Of a DNA stretch of 45,053 nt, positions 15,667-23,470 are shown piece by piece. A program made the position numbers and the translations under genes. Every line of letters begins with the position of its first letter. Positions within the stretch are counted from its first letter, which is position 1. Below the pieces are notes generated by a model that saw only the letters and a program-made list of their open reading frames with translations, had not been told where the DNA came from and did not search any database. Source of the DNA: an uncultured Ruminococcus sp. (GTDB lineage: Bacteria; Bacillota; Clostridia; Oscillospirales; Acutalibacteraceae); assembly GCA_902773135.1 (NCBI GenBank), contig CACYDP010000107.1, positions 1 to 45,053 on the forward strand, given 5' to 3'.

Positions 15667-16674
15667 ATGGCATTTTATAATACGATTAAACTTGAAAAAG
15701 GAATGTACGGTAATGGCCGTTCTCTGACTGATATTCTGGAGGAAATAGATCCGTCGGACAATTATAAGGGAAGTGATCTGGACGGACTGGACGCTTATCA
15801 GCGTCAGCTGAAACGTTTTGACATTAAAGTGGGAGGTGCATATTCTGATAAGGTACAGAAATTTTTTGAAACTTCTGATTCAGCAGCCCTGTTTCCGGAA
15901 TATGTTTCAAGAGCTGTACGGCAGGGAATGGAATCGGCGGATTATCTCAATGATATTATTGCCGCTAAAACGATGATTGAAGGTATGGATTATCGTTCGG
16001 TGATTTCATCTCCCACAGAAGATGAAAAAAGTCTGAAACCGACAATGGAGGGGGCGTATCTTCCTCAGACCAATGTAAGAACCAGCGAAAACCTTGTGAA
16101 ACTGATGAAAAGAGGAAGAATGCTGGTGGCATCTTATGAAGCGGTAAAGTATCAAAGACTGGATTTATTTACCGTAACACTTCGTCAGATTGGTGCCTAT
16201 ATAGCAAGGGAACAGCTGAAAGACGCCGTCAATGTCCTTATCAGCGGTGACGGCAGCGGCAATGCAGCGGAAATCGTATCAGCTGCTGATACAGGTACGC
16301 TTGCTTATGGGGATTTGCTGAAACTATGGGGCGAACTGAGTCCGTATGAACTCAACACCCTTCTTGCACCGACAAGTGTAATGAAAGATTTGCTTGGTAT
16401 GAGTGAGATGAAGGATTCTCAGGCAGGGCTGAACTTTCAAGGAACAGGCAAAATGATTACGCCGATGGGGGCATCGCTTCTGCATATTCCGTCAATGAGC
16501 GGTACTCAAATTATCGGTTTGGATAAAAACTGTGCTCTGGAAATGGTCCAGTCAGGCAATATCTGTATGGATACCGATAAATTGATCGACCGACAGCTTG
16601 AAAGAGCGTCTATCAGCTGTACGGCAGGATTTGCAAAGATTTTTGCAGACAGTGCTAAGATTTTACAGTATTGA
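15667..16674 (+). CDS. Major capsid protein
   Basis: A 335-residue protein with features of HK97-fold capsid subunits: an N-terminal arm, FFETSDSAALFPEYVSRAVRQGM, a long spine helix region around LDLFTVTLRQIGAYIAREQLKDAVNVLISGDGS, and a C-terminal segment ending in GFAKIFADSAKILQY. It lacks its own scaffold region, matching the separate protease-scaffold gene. I prefer the ATG at 15667 (AAAGGA upstream) to the TTG at 15661. It is undamaged, so a capsid could be built. Confidence 0.85.
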   Translation: MAFYNTIKLEKGMYGNGRSLTDILEEIDPSDNYKGSDLDGLDAYQRQLKRFDIKVGGAYSDKVQKFFETSDSAALFPEYVSRAVRQGMESADYLNDIIAAKTMIEGMDYRSVISSPTEDEKSLKPTMEGAYLPQTNVRTSENLVKLMKRGRMLVASYEAVKYQRLDLFTVTLRQIGAYIAREQLKDAVNVLISGDGSGNAAEIVSAADTGTLAYGDLLKLWGELSPYELNTLLAPTSVMKDLLGMSEMKDSQAGLNFQGTGKMITPMGASLLHIPSMSGTQIIGLDKNCALEMVQSGNICMDTDKLIDRQLERASISCTAGFAKIFADSAKILQY

Positions 16675-16766
16675 TGATCATTTGAATTTTGAGGAGATGG
16701 GCGGAAAGTTTCAGCAGGGACTTTCCGTTCCTTGTCCGAATAAATGGCGATAAGGAGGAAATCGGA

Positions 16767-17126
16767 TTGAATATTGATACCGTAACAGAAATATTCGGAA
16801 AACTTTCGGGACTAGATCCTAGGGAACTTGCCGGGTTTCAATTTCTGTGCATTTCGGCAGCCGATACTTTGGTGCAAAACATTGTATCTGATGGGATTGA
16901 TGATCACTATCAAGGAAAAATAGAATTTGCAGCCGCAGCATTGGCATATTACAGATATGTTTTGTGGCTGATGAGCAGCTGTGATGATGTGAGTGTAGGC
17001 GAAATATCTGTGAAAAAATCAACAGCCAGCCGGCTTGATGCCGCTAAAAAACTGTTTGACGAGGCTGTTCAGAATATATCCGATATTTATAAGGGAGATG
17101 GCTTTTTCTTTGAAAATATCCGATAA
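16767..17126 (+). CDS. Probable head-tail connector protein
   Basis: About 119 residues from the TTG at 16767, which follows AAGGAGG; a longer in-frame start at 16689 has no such site. The sequence is largely helical, with a KIEFAAAALAYYRYVLWLMSSCDDVSVGEISVKK core. Size and position directly behind the capsid gene suit a gp6-like adaptor that docks on the portal. Its 3' end overlaps the next start by 29 nt. The assignment comes from position and fold impression, not from a specific motif. Confidence 0.5.
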   Translation: MNIDTVTEIFGKLSGLDPRELAGFQFLCISAADTLVQNIVSDGIDDHYQGKIEFAAAALAYYRYVLWLMSSCDDVSVGEISVKKSTASRLDAAKKLFDEAVQNISDIYKGDGFFFENIR

Positions 17127-17454
17127 AGAAAGGACGGAACATAATATCAAAAATGCAATTGAAAAAATAGGACTGGACGTTTCTGTCGTGACTGAGGACG
17201 GATACAAAAAGGGAATCGCTGTGATTTCTCCTGTGAGATATGAAAAAAATAAAAACGGCTGCATTGACGTTTCTGCCGGGGGCAGAAGCAATCCTGACAG
17301 ATATATGATGTTTGCCTGTACGGATTTGCTCAAAGATGCCAAGTACGGTGATTCTGTTGTGCAGGGCAGCAAAAATTATATGATACTCTGGGTCGATGAG
17401 TATGAGAGCAGGGCAGGCAATTATATAAAAGCCTATTTGCGGAGAAAGGATTGA
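17098..17454 (+). CDS. Probable head-closure or neck protein
   Basis: About 118 residues from the ATG at 17098 (GGGAG immediately before it); a TTG at 17110 is an alternative with better spacing. The protein is strand-rich (VSVVTEDGYKKGIAVISPVRYEKN, GDSVVQGSKNYMILWVDEYES), like small beta-barrel head-closure proteins. It overlaps the upstream gene and sits 4 nt before the next. The function is inferred from place and size only. Confidence 0.45.
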   Translation: MAFSLKISDKERTEHNIKNAIEKIGLDVSVVTEDGYKKGIAVISPVRYEKNKNGCIDVSAGGRSNPDRYMMFACTDLLKDAKYGDSVVQGSKNYMILWVDEYESRAGNYIKAYLRRKD

Positions 17455-17458
17455 TTGT

Positions 17459-17863
17459 GTGGGAGTATTTGCAGAGAAATTGTTTGAAAAACTGAAATGT
17501 GATGAAGAATTTTCGGATTGCATCATAAAACGGGAATATGATCATCAAAAAATTCCTTTTCCTCTTAAAAACAATATGATTATTATCGGAAATGAAACAG
17601 CTGATGAAATGTCGTTTCTTCTGGGATATGACGATGTTCGTGTTACCGGAGAAAAAACAGTCGTTACAGTAATGTCGGATGAAAAAAAAGGCGGTATTTT
17701 TTGTGAACAATTTGCCGAAAAAGTATGCAGAAAAATTTTCGCAGCTGATACCGAAAAAATGATCATTTCTTTTTCGACAGAAAAATGTATGTATGATAAA
17801 AATGCCTTTGCCTATAAAATAACAATGAAATTCGGTTTGACGGCTTTTTTAAGGAGGGATTGA
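17459..17863 (+). CDS. Probable tail terminator / neck protein
   Basis: A 134-residue alpha/beta protein from a GTG start. The order MGVFAEKLFEKLKCDEEF, then strands NNMIIIGNETADEMSFLLGYDDVRVTGEKTVVTV, then a helix and the strand pair KMIISFSTEKCMYDKNAFAYKITMKFG, resembles small tail-terminator or minor capsid proteins of siphovirus and myovirus necks. It ends at 17863 and the next gene begins at the following base. The assignment is tentative. Confidence 0.42.
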   Translation: MGVFAEKLFEKLKCDEEFSDCIIKREYDHQKIPFPLKNNMIIIGNETADEMSFLLGYDDVRVTGEKTVVTVMSDEKKGGIFCEQFAEKVCRKIFAADTEKMIISFSTEKCMYDKNAFAYKITMKFGLTAFLRRD

Positions 17864-18259
17864 GTGAATGAAATAAGAGCGGTTTCCGCAAGAGATGTGT
17901 GCGTGTCCATTAATGGTAAAAAACTGCTTCAGGCTGAAAGTGTGCAGCTGAAACAAACGGTCGGAATTCATTCGATCAGATCTTGCTTTTGCAGCGATGA
18001 CAAGGCACATATCAAATATCGTCCCCAATATAAACTCAATCTGACGGGGCTTACCTTTCTCAGACCTTTTGAAAACTGTAATTATAGTGATCTGGACGAT
18101 TTTTCGGTAACTGTCGAAATAGATGGAGTGCTTTATCATTTACTGCATTGTATGTGGGACGATTATCAGTTTACGGTGCATCAACAGGCAATGAAAGAAC
18201 ATATCAGTATCATAGCATTGCGTATGGAAAAGGAGATCAAAAGTGATGAGGGAACTTGA
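17864..18259 (+). CDS. Candidate tail tube protein, or tube substitute
   Basis: 131 residues from a GTG start with AAGGAGGG 5 nt upstream. The opening AVSARDVCVSINGKKLLQAESVQLKQ resembles the first strands of tail tube proteins and baseplate hub proteins, and the rest is strand-rich. It is the only candidate in the cluster for a tube subunit. No sheath gene precedes it, although contractile phages place sheath directly before tube. The assignment is a fold impression combined with gene order. Confidence 0.42.
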   Translation: MNEIRAVSARDVCVSINGKKLLQAESVQLKQTVGIHSIRSCFCSDDKAHIKYRPQYKLNLTGLTFLRPFENCNYSDLDDFSVTVEIDGVLYHLLHCMWDDYQFTVHQQAMKEHISIIALRMEKEIKSDEGT

Positions 18260-18395
18260 AACAATACCAGATCAGTTCTACGGTGAAATGACGGACGAAA
18301 CAAGCGAACTGCACAGAATATCGGAGTTGGTTGTATCCGATATTCTTAGGTACAACAGAACATTGAATGCAGAGGAGGAATTTGATGAAAGCTGA
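18246..18395 (+). CDS. 49-residue helical ORF where chaperone and tape measure are expected
   Basis: ATG at 18246 overlaps the upstream gene by 14 nt, and its stop at 18393-18395 overlaps the next start by 11 nt. The product is acidic and predicted helical (ETSELHRISELVVSDILRYNRTLNAEEEF). In PBSX/Mu-like order this slot holds a tail assembly chaperone and a tape measure of many hundreds of residues. Here only this short ORF remains. It could be a chaperone remnant or a minimal tape-measure-like helix. The tight double overlap argues that it is translated. Confidence 0.5.
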   Translation: MRELETIPDQFYGEMTDETSELHRISELVVSDILRYNRTLNAEEEFDES

Positions 18396-18906
18396 AGGGA
18401 AAATGAGTTTCAGGGATTTTGTTTTTCCTGTGAATCCCTCGTTAATACGGATTGTTCACGACAGGAATATTTCACGCCATCAAGTGCCTTTCGGCAGCAG
18501 TATGGTCAGCGATATGGGAACGGTCGGCAGAACCATATACGGCGAAGGGGAATTTTTCGGCGAAAATTGCGAAAAGGATTTTGCTCAATTATTGCAGCTT
18601 TATCGGGACGGGTACAGCGGAATATTATATATTCCATCGCAGAAACCTTTATGTGCTTATCTGAAACAGCTGGAATGGAAGGGCAGCGATATAGAAGGTG
18701 TGATTCAATACCGGTTTTGCTTTGTGGAAAATTTTGAAAAAATGTATCAAGCCTGCCCCGCCTATGCTGTCGGAAACGGTAAAAAATGTCTTTGGGATTT
18801 TTCTTATGAATATTCGGTTCCGGTGGAAGAAATACTTTCGCTGAATCCGGATATTCACAGACCGGATGAAAGTATCAAAAGCGGAAAGAGAGTTTATTTA
18901 TGCTGA
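18385..18906 (+). CDS. Baseplate-tube adaptor with LysM domain (XkdP / DNA_circ_N-like)
   Basis: 173 residues from the ATG at 18385, with AGAGGAGG upstream. The N-terminal part (FRDFVFPVNPS, then DMGTVGRTIYGEGEFFGE) matches the DNA-circularisation N-terminus family of tail adaptors. The last ~50 residues form a LysM-like module (YAVGNGKKCLWDFSYEYSVPVEEILSLNP, ending GKRVYLC). Contractile tails use such proteins to join the tube to the central hub. It overlaps the next gene by 7 nt. Confidence 0.7.
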   Translation: MKAEGKMSFRDFVFPVNPSLIRIVHDRNISRHQVPFGSSMVSDMGTVGRTIYGEGEFFGENCEKDFAQLLQLYRDGYSGILYIPSQKPLCAYLKQLEWKGSDIEGVIQYRFCFVENFEKMYQACPAYAVGNGKKCLWDFSYEYSVPVEEILSLNPDIHRPDESIKSGKRVYLC

Positions 18907-19814
18907 AATTTATTTTAAAAGATATTGAAGGAAACATAAGCGAATTACAAAATCCGGTAAAAGTGAATATCGTTTCTTCCGAAGATGCAGTAGCAGATAG
19001 TATTGATGCCGTGTTTGCTGTGACGGGAGAAATACCGCTGATTCAATCTATCAACGTTAAAGATGGAATCCGAACGGTTTTTAACGGACTTGTTGACAGA
19101 CAAACACAGGAAGTGACGGAATCAGGAACTTTGCTTACCGTCAGGGGAAGAAGTATGGAATGTGTTCTGCTGGATAATGAGGCTTTGCCTCAGACGTATT
19201 GTATGCCGTCGATGCCTTTGCTGATGAAACATCATTTTAATGCTTTGGGTTTTAAGGAGTATCGGGGCAGCAGGGAGGCTTTTAGCGGGCAGATCGATAT
19301 TGCAAAAGGAATGAGCGAATGGGCGGTACTAAGTACGTTCTGTGAACAGTTTCTCGGCTGCAAACCTAAAATCGATAAGAACGGTATCATTGATGTTACC
19401 GGGGAAGAATGCAGTGAAAAAATATATATTTCGTCCGATAAGTGTCTGTCCCTGAAAAAAATATTTGACAGAAGCAGCTTGATTTCTAATATTTATGCCC
19501 GAACTTATACGGGTGGCACGTATGAAATGCCGCTTGAAAACCCATTGGCAAAACGTCTCGGTGTCACCAGAATCAGATATGTTAATTCTGTGGACAGCAA
19601 AAGCGGAACGGTTCTGACTGCGAAAAATATTATTGCAAAATCTCAGAACCAATACCAACGCTGTGAAATTGATTATGCCGCACGAATTCTATGCGAAATG
19701 GGTTCGGAATTACTGATTGACGGGAAAAAAGAAAATCTCAGAGTATATGAACTGCATTATACTCTTGATCGGAATGGGGAACATACCAAATTATATGCGG
19801 AGGTGAAACGTTGA
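18900..19814 (+). CDS. Baseplate hub protein (XkdQ / gpD-like)
   Basis: 304 residues. The order of elements, with an N-terminal strand domain, then TLLTVRGRSMECVLLDNEALP, IDIAKGMSEWAVLSTFCEQFLG and a C-terminal LRVYELHYTLDRNGEHTKLYAEVKR, resembles hub proteins of PBSX (XkdQ), Mu (gp44) and P2 (gpD). It would form the trimeric or hexameric core on which the spike sits. The start overlaps the adaptor gene and the stop overlaps the spike start. Confidence 0.65.
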   Translation: MLKFILKDIEGNISELQNPVKVNIVSSEDAVADSIDAVFAVTGEIPLIQSINVKDGIRTVFNGLVDRQTQEVTESGTLLTVRGRSMECVLLDNEALPQTYCMPSMPLLMKHHFNALGFKEYRGSREAFSGQIDIAKGMSEWAVLSTFCEQFLGCKPKIDKNGIIDVTGEECSEKIYISSDKCLSLKKIFDRSSLISNIYARTYTGGTYEMPLENPLAKRLGVTRIRYVNSVDSKSGTVLTAKNIIAKSQNQYQRCEIDYAARILCEMGSELLIDGKKENLRVYELHYTLDRNGEHTKLYAEVKR

Positions 19815-20170
19815 TGAAATTATCAAAAAATATGGCAAATGCTCTTGGGGCGGGGACATCTTTGACTGCTGCAAAGGTACATTACGGTGCAGAGCAGCGA
19901 GTAGCAGTTTCCGCTTTGGACGGAAGAAGCCAGTTCGGATTGGTGGCTCCCGCCGGAATGGTATATATACCGCCGAGTGACAGCGATGCGGTGGTAGTAC
20001 AGACTGACTCGGGAAGAATGTGTCTGGGAATAAGAATGTCACAGTCGTTATCTCCGATGGAAGCCGGTGAACTGATGATATATTCTCAAGGGGGAGCGTC
20101 AATCACATTAAAAAACAACGGAAATGTTATCATCAGCGGTAAACTGGTGATCAACGGAGAGGAGTATTGA
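19814..20170 (+). CDS. Baseplate spike / assembly protein (gpV or gp45-like)
   Basis: 118 residues. An OB-like opening (ALDGRSQFGLVAPAGMVYIPPSDSDAVVVQ) is followed by SPMEAGELMIYSQGGASITLKNNGNVIISGKLVINGEEY. That is the usual C-terminal repeat of phage spike proteins, where strand repeats build a beta-prism needle. It is short compared with lytic spikes and carries no lysozyme domain. The ATG at 19814 is preferred over the TTG at 19811 because of AGGTG spacing. Confidence 0.75.
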   Translation: MKLSKNMANALGAGTSLTAAKVHYGAEQRVAVSALDGRSQFGLVAPAGMVYIPPSDSDAVVVQTDSGRMCLGIRMSQSLSPMEAGELMIYSQGGASITLKNNGNVIISGKLVINGEEY

Positions 20171-20171
20171 T

Positions 20172-20498
20172 TTGGAAATATGTGAATATACTGATTTTGA
20201 CAATCATGATACCTCCATTGAAGATGATACGGAATTGCTGAAACAGAAACTGTATATGATGCTGTGCGGCAGAAAGGGCAGATTTCTTTATGACAGAAAT
20301 CTGGGAAGTGAAATCTGTGATGTGGATTTTTTCGATGCGGACAGCATTGAGAAGGTTACTTCCAAAGCAAGAACAGCAGTGAAGGCAATCGAAAATGCGG
20401 AAGTTACGGATGTTGAAAAAGTACAGGGGGAATTTTGGATATATATTGAGGTAAATGGAGAAGTTTATGTGGTAAAGGCGGGTGAAAATAATGGCTGA
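20172..20498 (+). CDS. Baseplate wedge protein W (gp25-like)
   Basis: 108 residues from a TTG start behind GAGGAG. It has the gp25/W-family layout: LLKQKLYMMLCGRKGRFLYDRNLGSEICDVDF, then a helix with KARTAVKAIENAEVTDVEKVQ, then strands to the end. In contractile injection systems this protein joins sheath to wedge, so it is notable that no sheath gene is present. Confidence 0.75.
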   Translation: MEICEYTDFDNHDTSIEDDTELLKQKLYMMLCGRKGRFLYDRNLGSEICDVDFFDADSIEKVTSKARTAVKAIENAEVTDVEKVQGEFWIYIEVNGEVYVVKAGENNG

Positions 20499-21549
20499 TG
20501 TCAGTTACAGCTATGATGAAATTCTTGACAGAATGAAAAATAAATTTTATGAACTTTCGGGATATACGGCAGGCAAAATCAGCGATGCAGAAATACGAAT
20601 GAAAGTATTGGCAGGAGAAATTTTTTCTTTGACCAGCCAGGCGGAATATATTAAAAAACAAATGTTTGTCACTACCGCAAGCGGTGAAGCCCTGGATCAA
20701 TATGCCGCTCAGACGGGAATTACAAGAAAAAAAGGAGATAAGGCAAAGGGCAGGATTATGTTTAAGCTGGATGTTCCGCTGGAATATGACTTGACCTTAC
20801 CCAAGGGAATTCTCTGCACAACCTCCGACGGCACACTCAATTATATTACAACCGAAAGTGCGGAAATAGAGCGGGGAAGCAGTTATGCGTTGGTTGCCTG
20901 TGAAGCAGAAAACAGCGGAAGACAATATAATGTGTCATCAGAATCGGTTAAAACGATTGTTACCTATTTTTCAGTGGGAATTGCCATATCCAATTCAGTA
21001 AAGTTTACGGGCGGAACCAATGATGAAAGCGATGAAGAGCTGCGAAAAAGGATTATGGAATATATGAGCAATAAGCCCAATGGGGTAAATAAAGCCTATT
21101 ATATCGCTTTGGCAGAGTCGGTAGAGGGTGTTCATTCCGCTTCGCTGGCAGCAACAGACATTGGTATGATCTATATGAATATTGCGGGAAAAGGCAAAAA
21201 TGTTTCCGATGAGGTATTGGCTCAGACAAAAGCATATGTTAATGAAAATAAAACACTGGGAGTTTCTGTAAGTATCCATCATGCAGAATTGGTGGAAGTT
21301 TCGCTGAATGTTAAGATTTCCGTTAAAAACGGATTTGATGCCGAACAGGTGATCAATCATGTGCAGGAGGCGATTGAGTCGTATTTTGAAAATATATCTG
21401 TGGGTACCAGTATCACTGGTGCAAAAATAGGCAATGTGATTTTTTCGGTAGAAGGTGTAGAAAACTATTCTTTGACGGATTTTGTTGATATAACAATGAA
21501 TTATGATCGTCTGCCTGTTTTGAAAACTTTGTCTGTTGTAAAAGTATGA
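20491..21549 (+). CDS. Baseplate J-like wedge protein
   Basis: 352 residues, starting at the ATG at 20491 within the end of the W gene. Baseplate_J features are clear: LDQYAAQTGITRKKGDKAKG, GGTNDESDEELRKRIMEYMSNKPNGVNKAYYIALAESVEGVHSA, and the C-terminal VSVSIHHAELVEVSLNVKISVKNGFD region. It would form the wedge ring of the baseplate. It is full length for the family and shows no damage. Confidence 0.9.
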   Translation: MADVSYSYDEILDRMKNKFYELSGYTAGKISDAEIRMKVLAGEIFSLTSQAEYIKKQMFVTTASGEALDQYAAQTGITRKKGDKAKGRIMFKLDVPLEYDLTLPKGILCTTSDGTLNYITTESAEIERGSSYALVACEAENSGRQYNVSSESVKTIVTYFSVGIAISNSVKFTGGTNDESDEELRKRIMEYMSNKPNGVNKAYYIALAESVEGVHSASLAATDIGMIYMNIAGKGKNVSDEVLAQTKAYVNENKTLGVSVSIHHAELVEVSLNVKISVKNGFDAEQVINHVQEAIESYFENISVGTSITGAKIGNVIFSVEGVENYSLTDFVDITMNYDRLPVLKTLSVVKV

Positions 21550-21558
21550 GGTGAGTAA

Positions 21559-22026
21559 TTGAATTCTTTTGAGTCTATGAGCGAAAAATTAAAACAAACA
21601 GGTCTGTATCATATCGCAGAGGGAAGTTTGATATATTATGAACTTTGTGCCTATGCGGAGGGTCTGGATATTTTATATGAGGTATTGAATGAACTGGAAA
21701 ATGAATGTTTTATTATGACGGCAAAGAATTACGGGCTCTCTGTGCCTGAAAAAATTGTGAATAAAGTCAATGTGATGTCGAGCCGTCAAAGCAGACGTAG
21801 TTCTGTTATCAATGCACTGTCGGTAACAAGTAAGGACAGAATGATGTATAGTCTGGAAAAATATCTGAATATCTTCAATATCAAAGGTGAATTTACCGAA
21901 AATGTTCCCCAAAAAAAGATAACGCTTGTATGTGAAACCGGTCTGACTGAAACCCAAAAGCAGCAGATTACATATCAGATGTCACAGTATATGCCATGCT
22001 GGATGAAACTTGTGATTGAAAATTGA
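21559..22026 (+). CDS. DUF2313 (YmfQ/XkdU-like) baseplate protein
   Basis: 155 residues from a TTG start behind GAGGTGAG. The helical N-terminus with LDILYEVLNELENECFIMTAKNYGLSVPEKIV and the later SSVINALSVTSKDRMMYSLEKYLNIFNIKGEFTEN fit the DUF2313 baseplate family that follows J genes in Mu- and PBSX-like phages. It is the last gene of the cluster. No tail fibre, receptor-binding, holin or endolysin gene follows; a strong terminator comes instead. Confidence 0.75.
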   Translation: MNSFESMSEKLKQTGLYHIAEGSLIYYELCAYAEGLDILYEVLNELENECFIMTAKNYGLSVPEKIVNKVNVMSSRQSRRSSVINALSVTSKDRMMYSLEKYLNIFNIKGEFTENVPQKKITLVCETGLTETQKQQITYQMSQYMPCWMKLVIEN

Positions 22027-22033
22027 ATATATT

Positions 22034-22070
22034 AAAAGGAGCAAATTCGTCGTCCGAATTTGCTCCTTTT
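22034..22070. terminator. Bidirectional terminator closing the phage cluster
   Basis: A perfect 16-bp stem has arms AAAAGGAGCAAATTCG (22034-22049) and its complement at 22055-22070, with a 5-nt loop. A-rich and T-rich flanks let it work on both strands, for the phage operon and for the convergent membrane-protein gene. Confidence 0.92.
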
Positions 22071-22134
22071 GTATTTGTTTTTTGCCAAGCCTTTTCTATC
22101 ATCTGAAAGGCGGATTGTTTTGAATGAGAAAGAT

Positions 22135-22719
22135 TTATTCAGCGGTCTGTATAGCAGGATTTATTTCGAGTGACTGAGATTTTTTTCTGTTGAATAATAG
22201 TCTGAAAATTTTTCGGACGAGCGGCTGTATAAAAAGAAGCTGCGAAAAAAATGCAAAAGGAAGGTTACAGCAAACTAGTTTGAACCAGGAACAGAGTAGT
22301 CTGATAATGTCAAATCCCATATAGAACGGATAATAAATGACAGAGGCAATCAAACTCATGGCAGGACACATGATGGCAACTGTGGCAGCAATAATGACCG
22401 TTTCAAAAATCAAAGGGTTTGTCTTTCGGGGATCAAAGTGTTTTGCGGCTATTCTGAAAGACAGGGGACTGCCTGCGGTAACTTCCAGTGTATAGGCACA
22501 TACAAACTCAACAATGACTACCAGCCATATCGGGAAATATGAACCAAACATATAAATGCCGCCCTGTTTATTTACGGCATCAAGAACACTATCTGTGTGG
22601 TTTGATGACATCAGCAGCGAACCGTTGACAACATAAATGTTATAAAGGACGAAAGCGTGGACAGTGATGATTACTGTAATCAAGGCAAAGATCATTCTCT
22701 GAAACTGATTTTTTGGCAT
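22135..22719 (-). CDS. Integral membrane protein, DUF2798-like
   Basis: 194 residues from the start at 22719 (MPKNQFQRMIFALITVIITVHAFVLYNIYVVNG), with AGGAGTG upstream. Four hydrophobic segments are visible in two similar halves, the pattern of proteins with duplicated DUF2798 motifs. The function of this family is not established. The gene has its own promoter and a structured leader of about 140 nt, which suggests regulated expression, perhaps by a small molecule or ion. Confidence 0.7.
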   Translation of the reverse strand: MPKNQFQRMIFALITVIITVHAFVLYNIYVVNGSLLMSSNHTDSVLDAVNKQGGIYMFGSYFPIWLVVIVEFVCAYTLEVTAGSPLSFRIAAKHFDPRKTNPLIFETVIIAATVAIMCPAMSLIASVIYYPFYMGFDIIRLLCSWFKLVCCNLPFAFFSQLLFIQPLVRKIFRLLFNRKKSQSLEINPAIQTAE

Positions 22720-22752
22720 AAATAATACACTCCTGTTTTTTTGTACATAAAA

Positions 22753-22830
22753 ACACAAGCAGTAAACGGAGCAATCTGAAGGGAAGCACTGTTCCGTGAT
22801 CAGATTTACGCACCGAAGTACTACTTGTGT
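22753..22830 (-). ncRNA. Structured 5' leader of the membrane-protein gene (possible cis-regulatory RNA)
   Basis: On the minus strand an outer 12-bp stem pairs ACACAAGTAGTA (22819-22830) with TACTGCTTGTGT (22753-22764), with one G-U. Inside it AATCTGA (22800-22806) pairs with TCAGATT (22773-22779). The unit is 78 nt long and lies between a good promoter and the start codon. It does not match a riboswitch class that I can name. No terminator helix is obvious, so control of translation is possible. Confidence 0.5.
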
Positions 22831-22866
22831 CGTTATGCCATTTAATATAATTTTTAATTTGATTTG

Positions 22867-22895
22867 ATTATATCATTTATGGGGCTTGTGTTCAA
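22867..22895 (-). promoter_or_regulatory. Promoter of the membrane-protein gene
   Basis: On the minus strand TTGAAC (22890-22895) and TATAAT (22867-22872) are 17 nt apart. The predicted start point near 22860 gives a leader of about 140 nt. Confidence 0.75.
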
Positions 22896-22967
22896 CCGTT
22901 TAAAACAAAATCAGCAAAAAGAACAATCAGCCGTTGGGTTGTGGAAAAAATTATATCGTTTTCTTAT

Positions 22968-23465
22968 TCAGGAATTCAGGCATTTGTCGCCTTTTTCAAG
23001 AGAAGCAATACCGGTGCGTGCCATTTCGAGTATGCCGAAAGGTGAAACTTCCTCTACCAGTTCGTCGATTTTTTCCGGAGTGCCCGAAGCTCTGAATGTA
23101 ATGGAATTTTCGCCAATATTGACAACAGAAGCATGATACGATGATGTGATGGAAAGAATGTCGTTTTCGCTGCGGTTCTGGGTGCTGATCTTGATCAGAA
23201 TCAGTTCTGATGCTACGGAATCGTCATCGGGAAGAATTTCTGCTTTTTTGACATCGATGATTTTCATCATCTGGTTGATAAATTGCTCTGCCTGAGCATC
23301 ATCACCGTTGATTCGGATCGTCATTCTTGAGTAGCCGTCAATTCCGGCAGGGCTGACGGTAAGACTGTCAATATTAAAACCTCTTCTTGTAAAAAGGCTG
23401 GTCACTCTGAGGAGGACTCCCGGATGATTATGTACCAGAAGACCGATAATTTGTTTATGTTCCAT
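22968..23465 (-). CDS. ilvN: Acetolactate synthase regulatory (small) subunit
   Basis: 165 residues. The N-terminal ACT domain is clear (HKQIIGLLVHNHPGVLLRVTSLFTRRGFNIDSLTVSP), followed by the second regulatory domain (ELILIKISTQNRSENDILSITSSYHASVVNIGENSITFRASG). It binds the catalytic subunit, raises its activity and usually confers feedback control by valine. The start at 23465 (MEHKQ) lies 5 nt beyond the ilvB stop and uses the GGAGTGA overlapping that stop, so the two are translationally coupled. Confidence 0.95.
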   Translation of the reverse strand: MEHKQIIGLLVHNHPGVLLRVTSLFTRRGFNIDSLTVSPAGIDGYSRMTIRINGDDAQAEQFINQMMKIIDVKKAEILPDDDSVASELILIKISTQNRSENDILSITSSYHASVVNIGENSITFRASGTPEKIDELVEEVSPFGILEMARTGIASLEKGDKCLNS

Positions 23466-23470
23466 TTTTA

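Noticed and set aside
11442-22026. A complete inducible prophage
   Set aside because: Integrase, repressor, replication, tape measure, sheath, fibre and lysis genes are not present between the two bounding terminators.
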